Assembly: GCA_037349105.1 (NCBI GenBank) | Contig: JAYJMM010000036.1 | Location: forward strand, 1,834,001-1,898,000 | Reading direction: 5' to 3' | Source of the DNA: Limnomonas spitsbergensis | Taxonomy: Eukaryota > Chlorophyta > Chlorophyceae > Chlamydomonadales | DNA length: 64,000 nt | Shown here: piece by piece, positions 44,304 to 56,300 of the stretch | Position numbering within the stretch: the stretch's first letter is position 1 | Layout: the number at the start of each line of letters is the position of its first letter | Program-made: the position numbers and the translations under genes | The notes under the pieces: model-generated | The model's input: the letters and a program-made list of their open reading frames with translations, nothing else | Told to the model about the DNA's origin: nothing | Database searches by the model: none

Positions 44304-47300
44304 GTACCTACCAAGTCCCAACCAAAGCGGGGGGCTGGGAAAGCAAGTACAAGAAATTATCAAATCAACACATAATATAAAACACGATAAAGAGGCAGTG
44401 GTGGGCTGGGGGCAGGAGGGGCGGGTCAGGGCAGTGAGCAAGAGCATCATTATCAGAGACGACAGTGTGGCAAATCAAATTTGTGTAAGTGCGTTAGGTT
44501 CAGGTGTTGCCGTGAACGGAACTACGGTACAGGCAGTTGCAATTTAATTCAAAATTAACGGTATGGTTAAATCTGTCTTTGGCCCCCTGTTGATCAGGTC
44601 GGCAAGATCCCCGAGAACCTCTTGTCCAAGATGACAGCCAAGATCACCAGTGGCCTTATGCACCTTCACAAGAGACATATGGTGCACCGCGACATTAAGG
44701 TAACGTTTGTTTGTCCTCCAGGATTCGTAGGGGATCAACAGATGTACATAGGGAAATGCGGAGGGGGATGCCTCCCTTTGCTTTCCTAACATTTGGTGCA
44801 CCACGACATCAAGTCCACAAGGAATAATTGGTGATGACCAAAGGGAACGCCTCGCTATGCTTTCCTAACATGCAGTCCATTCCGACATCAATTTATAAGG
44901 ATTAATATGATATTAGGTGAATGCGGAGGGGAATGCCTCCCTATGCTTTCTAGAGATTTGGTGCATTGCGACATCAAGGTTGAGATTTGTGAGGGTCTAG
45001 GATTGGAACCAAGGAGAGATCAACAGAATCATTGCATCGTGACGCATAAGAGGGTTGGCCGTACGGTGGTTGAACAACTGCTTATTACTGTAGAAGGGAA
45101 CGCCGCCCTGTGTGCCTCCCATGCATATTACCATGCCTCCTTTTGGTTTCGCGTTGAAATTACTTGAAATCGTAGAGCGAGTGATAACTCCCTATTTTCA
45201 TCGCACCCTTTGACCATGTGTGCCTTGCTTAGTCCTTCCTCCCTCTCTTACCCAACAGCCGGCAAACATCTTGGTCAGTTTAGACGGCGAACCCAAGATC
45301 ACTGACTTTGGCATCAGTGCCTTCATCAACAGTACCATGGCAGTGGTGAGGAGGGGAGGGTGTGACATTGTTACCAGTTAGACCAAAGGACGTTAACGGC
45401 GCAGGTGTGGCTTCGGCCTAGGCTGCGCTGTTTCCTTAACTCTAACACCCCCAAGGGGCGTAGCTTTATTTATTTATTTAAGACCGAAGGATCCACTTGC
45501 AATGAACGTCCTTCATAGGTTGTGAGGATCGTTACAGAGGGGGGGGGGGTAAAAGCTCTGACATACCAGCCTACATGCCCTGAGTTGGGCGAGTGGCCTA
45601 CCAATTGGGCCTGGGCAACACACTCATGCTGTTCAGGCTGCGCAACCGGATCAGGCCGAGGCCTTGGCAAGTGAAGCTGCGGAATGTGACTGGCGTTAGC
45701 TCAGTAAGGCGGGGCAAGACGAGCGAGGATCTTGCGAAATAAACGATCGAAAGAAACACAATGAAGGAAAGGGTGCCGGTATGCCTTGCCTGTCGAGGTG
45801 TAGCAGGCTTGTGACACACACACAGCAGCCGAGTGTCCCTTAACTTTGTTTCCTCTTTCCAGGTTTCCTGACCTTCTGTCTACCGGTAGTACCGGTATGT
45901 TTGTTTATTTCCTTTTTTTGAGTGAGAGCTAGGATCTGGACGGGCTGGGGTTTCTTCGGACTTCCTTCGCTTTACGGGATGGTCTTTTCCCATGTCCTTT
46001 CTTCGTCTCTTCCTTTCCTTTCTCCCCTCTGCTTCCTCCTGTAGCCTTTGCTTTCTTTTCCTCCCGACCAGACAGTCGGGTGCTCATGCGGCCGAGCCTT
46101 TGCAGCATGGCCCAGAGGTGTAACAGGGGATGATGCACAACAAGGTGCTGCCTCCCACCCGTGCATAGGCATATCTGATGCACAACAAGTTGCTGCCTCC
46201 CACCCGTGCATAGGCATATCTGATGCACAACAAGTTGCTGCCTCCCACCTGTGCATAGGCATATCTGATGCACAACAAGGTGCTGCCTCCCACCCGTGCA
46301 TAGGCATATCTGATGTTCCAGTAAGCCAGAAACTCCCTGGAACCTCACGCTAGAACCTACCTGTCGTCTTAACAACAGCTCGCTCTGACTCACGGGCGAG
46401 CTAAAATGCCCCATCTGCACGCAAATTGTTAATACACCGTAATATTACTTTATGGAAGTACACATCAAGGTGCAATTTCCCATCACTAGTTCGATGCCAC
46501 CAGCGCCAATTTTTTATGGATTGGAGTTTCATGGAGCTCGAACAGGAAACGGGAGTTGCATAGGGTGCTTGGTTACTTTTTACGCGCGCTAGGACCAAGA
46601 ATGGTGAGATGGATACGACAGCAGCGTTAGAATTCTGAGGAACGCATATTGGGTTAGATGTAATTAAATGGTGAGATGGATAAGACGACATCGTTGGATG
46701 TCTAACACGTTAGAGGGTTCAGGGTTCGGAGGGGCGCCCTTTATTTTAACTCAAGTTTGATGTTTTAAATATCCGTTATCCCTTCCATTTTGCGAGTATT
46801 AAAGACACGGCAGTTCAATTTTGTACGTACCGGTATGGTTCGTACATATTTGGAGGCACTGAAAATCGAACTTGGTATGGCTTCATTTTCCTCATTTCCC
46901 TCGGTTTCATTGCTCAAAATCATTACAATAGGTTACAACAAAGGGCCTACCAATGACAGGCTCCAGGCCGCGAGCTCAAAGGAAGGCGCAACAGGCTTTT
47001 TTTACCTGTCTTACACACTAAAAGTGGTCTTGGAAGTGCTGGCCGTGAGCGATGAGCGACACATGTCAAACCCCAAACCCCAATATGCAACTAAGGGGGG
47101 AGGGCGCCTCAAGCCGCGAGATCAGCATGAAACAAACGCCAATAATCTGGGCGAAGAGAGGGTGCAGAACAAATGGCCCCTCAGTGTTGGTGATACATGT
47201 CACGACACCCTAACATGGTTGGCTTCGAGAATTGGCGAAGAGTAAGGTTCTTTAAATTCTTTCCAAGAGGTATATCCGAAAATGGAGTCTGAGGGTATCG

Positions 47301-50300
47301 ATCCCCCTACCTCCCGCATTTCAGGGGTGGTGACTGCTAAGCGGGCGCTCTGCCATGTGAGCTAAGACCCCTATACCACTAGGGCGCTTGTTTGATGTTG
47401 AACATGACAATTTTGACATCTATATACTACACAATCCTCATACATTTCTAAGTGGACGACTGAGTCTACCTGTCTGTCAGCTGCCCTTTGGGGGGTGAGC
47501 CCGAAAGCCTTACCTTTCGTTATAGGTTCGCCTGTAGGGTATATTGTAAACGTACTCGCCTACTAAAAAAAAGGGACTGTCAAAAGCTGTAGTACATAAT
47601 CACGACTAGACAAAGGGTAAAGCTTCGATCCCGACAGACTGAAACAATTTTTCATTATGTGCGACATCCGGAGCCCGTGCTTCGGGTTCGGTTCGGTTCG
47701 GTGCCTAGACGCATAGCGCGAGCCAGAGCGGTTTAAAAGAAAAGACACCAATCGGAATACGGGCGAACAACCCTGGAGTTATTCTTTTGTGCGAGGTCCT
47801 CAAGTCTTTTGCAGCTAAATCTTCTTGTTTAAACTTAAAGTTTCTTGGTCTTTGATTGAGTCCTAGATCCTGTTCTCATCTAAGTGTCTTAGGGATAGCG
47901 GCTGTGCGGCGGCCGGCCACCCAGTTGTAATTCCCCAAAATGGAGCGGTGGATGAGCACGCCAATTTTGTGCGACGTGCCCCCCACCAGGCTGTCGAGCA
48001 CTTTAGGTATTTTCTGCAAGACTTCGTGTTTCTGGCCTCTGTCCCCTCTGGGTGGCAGAAGGTGCCCCCATCCTACCCCTTCATTGGTGTCCGGGGAGAG
48101 GGTGTGCAAGTAGCCTTGCAGCTCAACTTGCTGCCTGGGGTGACTTGGGATGGGAACGGCACTTATTTCTCTGTTGTTTTTATTATTTGTTGTTTCTAGC
48201 CTGCTCCGATCTTTTCCCTCAGTGCAGTTTCCTTTGTTGTGGCTGTACCTGTCCCTGTCCCGGTTTAGGTGCTACTTCAAGATGCGCTTGACGCTTAAGT
48301 TTCTCTGGACCAGGTCTTCAAAGATATCAGCCTCTGCCTTGACGCTGCAGGTTGAAGTGGCAGCCTTCCTTTTTTTGTTGGCCTGGCTTTCCTCGAGCGG
48401 GGGTGGTCTCTCCTTACCTATTTCAGAATTTTCCCTTGGCTTCCTGTTTTTTCTTGCTATCTCTCTTCTGAGATTTGCTGGATCTGAGATGGACCAGCCC
48501 TCTGTTTTCGAATTTGGCTGTCTAAGATCTGAGATTCCAAATCTTCGGTTAGGTATCACAGCTGCTCGGCGGTCGACCTCCTAGCAGTAATGCAACAAAA
48601 ACATCAAAAGAAAACAAAGCAACCAAATGACTATGCTTAACTTGAGCACATGCAGCGCTTTGTAGCAATGTATCTGAGGTATGTTTTTTCCGTGTCTAAC
48701 CGTCCTAGGGTTTAACGGCTGCCCTGCGGCCGGCCAGCTGTAACGATAACCAAGCCAGCAATTGTTTTGCATTCAAACAAATCAAGGGTCACGACTGCCC
48801 GGTGGTCTGCCTTGCGGTTGTAATAAAAATAAAAAATAAAAAACCAAGCTTAACGACTTGTGGGGGACTCCTTGGCGACCTGATGGGCCGGTACGGCTAC
48901 TCAGCAAGGCAGCATGGGAGAGGAGGGGGGGCAAAGTAAGTCGCCCTTCCCATAATAAAAAAAAATCATGGATCATTGTTTTCTTCTGGTTCCCCTATCT
49001 ATTGATTTCCTGGACATGAAGGAGCTTCTAGCCTTCAATGGAACCTCTAGAAATCAGGGTGATCATGGGTGTGGGCCTGTGTTGTGTTTCAATCTCGAAT
49101 GGGCAACTCTGTGGTTTGGGGCCCTCCCCTCCTCTTGTTTTTTAAATTGAATGGCTAGGCATCTCAGGTGTTTGGGGCCCTCACCCCCTCTTATCTTTCA
49201 AAATCCCTAGGCATTTAATAGGCAAGTCTGTGATTGTAAACATTCCATGCCGCACAGCACAGCACCTTGTTCATACTCAGTGTGACACCTTCTCGCTCTG
49301 CGCAACATCCCCTGTTGCATACGGTAGTGCAACACCTTCTCGCTAGTGCAACATCCCCTGTTGCTTTGTGCAACACCTCATCACCTCTGTGCAGCATCCC
49401 CTGTTGCATAGTGCAGCACCTCATCACCTCTGTGCAACATCCCTTGTTGCATAGTGCAGCACATTATCACCTCTGTGCAACATCCCCTGTTGCTTTGTGC
49501 AACACCTCATCACCTCTGTGCATCATCCCCTGTTGCATAGTGCAACACCTCATCACCTATGTGCAACATCCCCTGTTGCATAGTACAGCACCTTGTCACC
49601 TCTGTGCAACATCCCCTGTTGCATAGTGCAGCACCTTAACACCTCTGTGCAACATTCCATGTTGCTTTGTGCAACACCTCATCACCTCTGTGCAACATCC
49701 CCTGCTGCATAGTACAGCACCTTGTCACCTCTGTGCAACATCCCCTGTTGCATAGTGCAGCACCTTAACACCTCTGTGCAACATTCCATGTTGCTTTGTG
49801 CAACACCTCATCACCGCTGTGCAACATCCCATGTTGCATAGTAGTGCAGCACCTTATCACCTCTGTGCAACATCCCCTGTTGCATAGTGCAGCACCTTGT
49901 CACCTCTGTGCAACATCCCATGTTGCATAGTGTAGCACCTTGTCACCTATGTGCAACATCCCCTGTTGCATAGTGCAGCACCTCATCACCTCTGTGCAAC
50001 ATGCCCTGTTGCATAGTGCAGACCTTGTCACCTCTGTGCCACATCCCCTGCTGCATAGTGCAGCACCTTATCACCTCTGTGCAACATCCCCGGTTGCATA
50101 GTGTAGCACCTTGTCACCTCTGTGCAACATCCTCTGTTGCATAGTGCAATACCTCATCACCTCTGTGCAACATCCCCTGTTGCATAGTGTAGCACCTTGT
50201 CACCTCTGTGCAACATCCCCTGTTGCATAGTGCAGCACCTTGTCACCTATGTGCAACATCCCCTGTTACATAGTGCAGCACCTCATCACATATGTGCAAC

Positions 50301-53300
50301 ATCCCCTGTTGCATAGTGCAGCACCTCATCACCTCTGTGCAACATCCCCTGTTGCATAGTGCAGCACCTTGTCACCTCTGTGCAACATCCCCTGTTGCAT
50401 AGTGCAGCACCTTGTCATCTCTGTGCAACATCCCCTGTTGCATAGTGCAGCACCTTGTCACCTCTGTGCAACATCCCCTGTTGCATAGTGCAGCACCTCA
50501 TCACCTGTGTGCAACATCCCCTGCTGCTAAGTGCAGCACCTCATCACCTCTGTGCAACATCCCCTGTTGCATAGTGCAGCACATCACCACCTCTGTGCAA
50601 CATCCCCTGTTGCATAGTACATCACATCATCACCTCTGTGCAGCATCCCCTGCTACATAGTACAACACCTTGTCACCTCTGTGCAACATCCCCTGTTGCA
50701 TAGTGCAGCACCTTATCACCTCTGTGCAACATCCCATGTTGCATAGTGCAGCACCTTGTCACCTCTGTGCAACACCCCCTGTTGCATAGTGCAATACCTC
50801 ATCACCTCTGTGCAACATCCCATGTTGCATAGTAGTGCAGCACCTTATCACCTCTGTGCAACATCCCCTGTTGCATAGTGCAGCACCTTGTCACCTCTGT
50901 GCAACATCCCATGTTGCATAGTGTAGCACCTTGTCACCTATGTGCAACATCCCCTGTTGCATAGTGCAGCACCTCATCACCTCTGTGCAACATGCCCTGT
51001 TGCATAGTGCAGCACCTTGTCACCTCTGTGCAACATCCCCTGCTGCATAGTGCAGCACCTCATCACCTCTGTGCAACATCCCCTGTTGCATAGTGCAGCA
51101 CCTTGTCACCTCTGTGCAAGATCCCCTGTTGCATTGTGTAGCACCTTGTCACCTATGTGCAACATCCCCTGTTGCATAGTGCAGCACCTCATCACCTATG
51201 TGCAACATCCCCTGTTGCATAGTGCAGCACCTCATCACCTCTGTGCAACATCCCCTGTTGCATAGTGCAGCACCTTGTCACCTCTGTGCAACATCCCCTG
51301 TTGCATAGTGCAGCACCTTATCACCTCTGTGCAACATCCCCTGTTGCATAGTGCAGCACCTCATCACCTCTGTGCAACATCCCATGCTGCAAAGTGCAGC
51401 ACCTCATCACCTCTGTGCAACATCCCCTGTTGCATAGTGCAGCACCTTGTCACCTCTGTGCAACATCCCCTGTTGCATAGTACATCACATCATCACCTCT
51501 GTGCAGCATCCCCTGCTACATAGTACAACACATCATCACCTCTGTGCAACATCCCCTGTTGCATAGTGCAGCACCTTATCACCTCTGTGCAACATCCCAT
51601 GTTGCATAGTGCAACACCTTGTCACCTCTGTGCATCATCCCCTGTTGCATAGTGCAACACCTCATCACCTATGTGCAGCATCCCATGTTGCATAGTACAG
51701 CACCTTGTCACCTCTGTGCAACATCCCCTGTTGCATAGTACAGCACCTTATCACCTCTGTGCAACATCCCCTGTTGCATAGTGCAGCACCTCATCACCTC
51801 TGTGCAACATCCCCTGTTGCATAGTGCAGCACCTCATCACCTCTGTGCAACATCCCCTGTTGCATAGTGCAGCACCTCATCACCTCTGTGCAACATCCCC
51901 TGTTGCATAGTGCAGCACCTCATCACCTCTGTGCAACATCCCCTGTTGCATAGTGCAGCACCTCATCACCTCTGTGCAACATCCCCTGTTGCATAGTGCA
52001 GCACCTCATCACCTCTGTGCAACATCCCCTGTTGCATAGTGCAGCACCTTGTCACCTCTGTGCAACATCCCCTGTTGCATAGTGCAGCACCTTATCACCT
52101 CTGTGCAACATCCCCTGTTGCATAGTGCAGCACCTCATCACCTCTGTGCAACATCCCCTGCTGCAAAGTGCAGCACCTCATCACCTCTGTGCAACATCCC
52201 CTGTTGCATAGTGCAGCACCTTGTCACCTCTGTGCAACATCCCCTGTTGCATAGTACATCACATCATCACCTCTGTGCAGCATCCCCTGCTACATAGTAC
52301 AACACCTCATCACCTCTGTGCAACATCCCCTGTTGCATAGTGCAGCACCTTATCACCTCTGTGCAACATCCCATGTTGCATAGTGCAACACCTTGTCACC
52401 TCTGTGCATCATCCCCTGTTGCATAGTGCAACACCTCATCACCTATGTGCAGCATCCCATGTTGCATAGTACAGCACCTTGTCACCTCTGTGCAACATCC
52501 CCTGTTGCATAGTACAGCACCTTATCACCTCTGTGCAACATCCCCTGTTGCATAGTGCAGCACCTCATCACCTCTGTGCAACATCCCCTGTTGCATAGTG
52601 CAGCACCTCATCACCTCTGTGCAACATCCCCTGTTGCATAGTGCAGCACCTCATCACCTCTGTGCAACATCCCCTGTTGCATAGTGCAGCACCTCATCAC
52701 CTCTGTGCAACATCCCCTGTTGCATAGTGCAGCACATCATCACCTCTGTGCAACATGCCCTGTTGCTCTGTGCAACACCTCATCACCTCTGTGCAACACC
52801 CCCTGTTGCATAGTGCCGCACCTTGTCACCTCTGTGCAACATCCCCTGTTGCATAGTGCAGCACCTTGTCACCTCTGTGCAACATCCCCTGTTGCATAGT
52901 GCAGCACCTCATCACCTCTGTGCAACATCCCCTGTTGCATAGTGCAACACCTCATCACCTCTGTGCAACATCCCCTGTTGCATAGTGCAACACCTCATCA
53001 CCTCTGTGCCACATCCCCTGCTGCATAGTGCAGCACCTCATCACCTCTGTGCAACATCCCCTGTTGCATAGTGCAGCACCTCATCACCTCTGTGCAACAT
53101 CCCCTGTTGTATATGTGCAACACCTCATCACCTCTGTGCAACATCCCCTGTTGCATAGTGCAGCACCTTGTCACCTCTGTGCAACATCCCCTGTTGCATA
53201 GTGCAGCACCTTATCACCTCTGTGCAACATGCCCTGTTGCTCTGTGCAACACCTCATCACCTCTGTGCAACACCCCCTGTTGCATAGTGCCGCACCTTGT

Positions 53301-56300
53301 CACCTCTGTGCAACATCCCCTGTTGCATAGTGCAGCACCTTGTCACCTGTGTGAAACATCCCCTGTTGCATAGTGCAGCACCTTATCACCTCTGTGCAAC
53401 ATCCCCTGTTGCATAGTGCAACACCTCATCACCTCTGTGCAACATCCCCTGCTGCATAGTGCAGCACCTCATCACCTCTGTGCAACATCCCCTGTTGCAT
53501 AGTGCAGCACCTCATCACCTCTGTGCAACATCCCCTGTTGCATAGTGCAGCACCTCATCACCTCTGTGCAACATCCCCTGTTGCTTTGTGCAACACCTTG
53601 TCACCTCTGTGCAACATCCCCTGTTGCATAGTGCAGCACCTTGTCACCTCTGTGAAACATCCCCTGTTGCATAGTTGAACACCTTATCACCTCTGTGCAA
53701 CATCTCCTGTTGCATAGTGCAACACCTTCTTGGGCACTGTCACATACATGTCTCCGGAGCGGCTGTAGAACACGCAGTACTCATTCCCCGCTGACATATA
53801 TGGAGCCTGGACCTATCGCTGGCGGAGGCGGTGACCGGTAAGTACCCGTATGACGTAAACGTTGGCGCCTTCGAGCTCATGATCCAGGTGGGGGCGATTC
53901 AGCTACACTTATCCTACATTGTGGATTTGTAGTCCGTTTGGAGGGGTAATTCAGCTTTAAATTCAGCTATGTTATGAATTTATAATCCAGGGAGGGCGGT
54001 GATTCAGCTACGATTCTACTACGCCTAAATCCAGGTGTGGAATTGTTCAGCTACACTTCAGCTACGTCATGATCCCGCACACTGCCCATGCCGCACCAGG
54101 TGATGAGCGAAGAGGTGCCTCTGGTGGCCTCGGCTGACTTCTCGCCGGAGTTCCGCGACTTTGTGCGCCTGTGCCTCCAGAAGGACCCACTCAAGAGGCC
54201 CTCTGCGGAGGAGCTGCTGGGTCACGCGTTCAAAACCAAGGTGCGCAAAGGAAGCCTTACACAAATGATTAAATGGAACTTTGTCCCCCGAGGGGAATGT
54301 GCGCGTGAAGGGAGCGGAAACTTAATGCCGAAGCCGCATCTGCGACATATGTCAAGATGTCAACAGGTGTAGTTTTCTTAGTTGAAAGGGAAGGGGAAAA
54401 CCCTGAACCATAAACCCTAGACCCAAAACCCAAAACCCTAAGAACCTGGCCCCGCTCTATGCTGACACCTCGGTGAGATCCTCAAGTCGGAGCTTAGAAC
54501 AGTACAGTGTTGTTTGGGGGGTTAGGGTTTAGAGGGCAATGGAGCGAAGCTTCAGTGATGCCTGCCCTGCTGTCGTGCAGCTGGGAGGGAGCCTTAAAGT
54601 CGGTATCAAATCCCCGCATACGTTGACGTCCACTCTCGATGACCTCAAAGGATTAATAAAATGTCGATTGCACGTTCTCCATTACTAAAACATACAATTG
54701 CATCTTTATTGTAAGTGTTCCTGTATGAGGGCGACAAGTGCACCGGGCGGGACGCGATCATTGAGAAGCTGCGCGGCGTGGCCCAGCTGCACTCGGGTTT
54801 TAAAATTGTGCACCAGGTTCTTCAAGTGGACGGCCATGCGCTGGGCGTGGTGAGGAGGATGGGGGGCTGGGTGGTTTGCTAGGACAGGATATAGGGCCGG
54901 GCTGCATTCTTCAAAATAGTGCACCAGGTTCAGCGAGTGGACGGCCAGGCGCTGGGCGTGGTGAGGAGGATGGGGGACTGGGTGGGTTGCTAGGACAGGA
55001 TAGGGCCGGGCTGCATTCTTCAAAATAGTGCACCAGGGTCAGCAAGTGGACGGCCAGGCGCTGGGCGTGGTGAGGAGGATGGGGGGCTGGGTGGGTTGTT
55101 CAGGGGCAGAGTGGAGGGAGGGCAGATATGGGGCTGGATGGATCGGGCAAATCTGGGCTGGGCAGAGCTAGATTGATTCATTGGACAGAACTGGGCTGGG
55201 CTGGGCTGGGCTGGGCTGGGCTGGGCTGGGCTGGGCTGGGCTGGGCTGGGCTGGGCTGGGCTGGGCTAGGCTGGGCTGGGCTGGGCTGGGCTGGGCTGGG
55301 CTGGGCTGGGCTGGGCTGGGCTGGGCTGGGCTGGGCTGGGCTGGGCTGGGCTGGGCTAGGCTGGGCTGGGCTGGGCTGGGCTGGGCTGGGCTGGGCTGGG
55401 CTGGGCTGGGCTGGGCTGGGCTGGGCTGGGCTGGGCTGGGCTGGGCTGGGCTGGGCTGGGCTGGGCTGGGCTGGGCTGGGCTGGGCTGGGCTGGGCTGGG
55501 CTGGGCTGGGCTGGGCTGGGCTGGGCTGGGCTGGGCTGGGCTGGGCTGGGCTGGGCTGGGCTGGGCTGGGCTGGGCTGGGCTGGGCTGGGCTGGGCTGGG
55601 CTGGGCTGGGCTGGGCTGGGCTGGGCTGGGCTGGGCTGGGCTGGGCTGGGCTGGGCTGGGCTGGGCTGGGCTGGGCTGGGCTGGGCTGGGCTGGGCTGGG
55701 CTGGGCTGGGCTGGGCTGGGCTGGGCTGGGCTGGGCTGGGCTGGGCTGGGCTGGGCTGGGCTGGGCTGGGCTGGGCTGGGCTGGGCTGGGCTGGGCTGGG
55801 CTGGGCTGGGCTGGGCTGGGCTGGGCTGGGCTGGGCTGGGCTGGGCTGGGCTGGGCTGGGCTGGGCTGGGCTGGGCTGGGCTGGGCTGGGCTGGGCTGGG
55901 CTGGGCTGGGCTGGGCTGGGCTGGGCTGGGCTGGGCTGGGCTGGGCTGGGCTGGGCTGGGCTGGGCTGGGCTGGGCTGGGCTGGGCTGGGCTGGGCTGGG
56001 CTGGGCTGGGCTGGGCTGGGCTGGGCTGGGCTGGGCTGGGCTGGGCTGGGCTGGGCTGGGCTGGGCTGGGCTGGGCTGGGCTGGGCTGGGCTGGGCTGGG
56101 CTGGGCTGGGCTGGGCTGGGCTGGGCTGGGCTGGGCTGGGCTGGGCTGGGCTGGGCTGGGCTGGGCTGGGCTGGGCTGGGCTGGGCTGGGCTGGGCTGGG
56201 CTGGGCTGGGCTGGGCTGGGCTGGGCTGGGCTGGGCTGGGCTGGGCTGGGCTGGGCTGGGCTGGGCTGGGCTGGGCTGGGCTGGGCTGGGCTGGGCTGGG

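Larger units (their letters stand above)
45346..49254. other. First half of the 8.4-kb MKK3-like intron
   Basis: Holds a possible SINE (45,536), a SINE-like core (46,090), the 45-bp satellite and the antisense tRNA-Ala. Open frames at 46,790-47,245 and 48,150-48,584 have no recognisable domain or splice support and are left as chance frames. Segments near 47,893, 48,714 and 48,788 share a GGCTG-CCGGCCGGCC-GTTGTAAT-like pattern of unknown meaning. Confidence 0.5.

Noticed and set aside
46790..47245. 151-residue open frame in the MKK3-like intron.
   Set aside because: No known motif, AT-rich unlike the exons here, no splice support.
48150..48584. 144-residue hydrophobic open frame in the same intron.
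   Set aside because: The leucine/phenylalanine-rich composition follows a T-rich strand; no family recognised.
53766..53768. In-frame TAG in the kinase exon as a reassigned glutamine codon, as in some ulvophyte algae.
   Set aside because: A 2-bp frameshift lies in the same exon, and TAG is used as the terminal stop of the same gene at 62,096, so a lesion is simpler.
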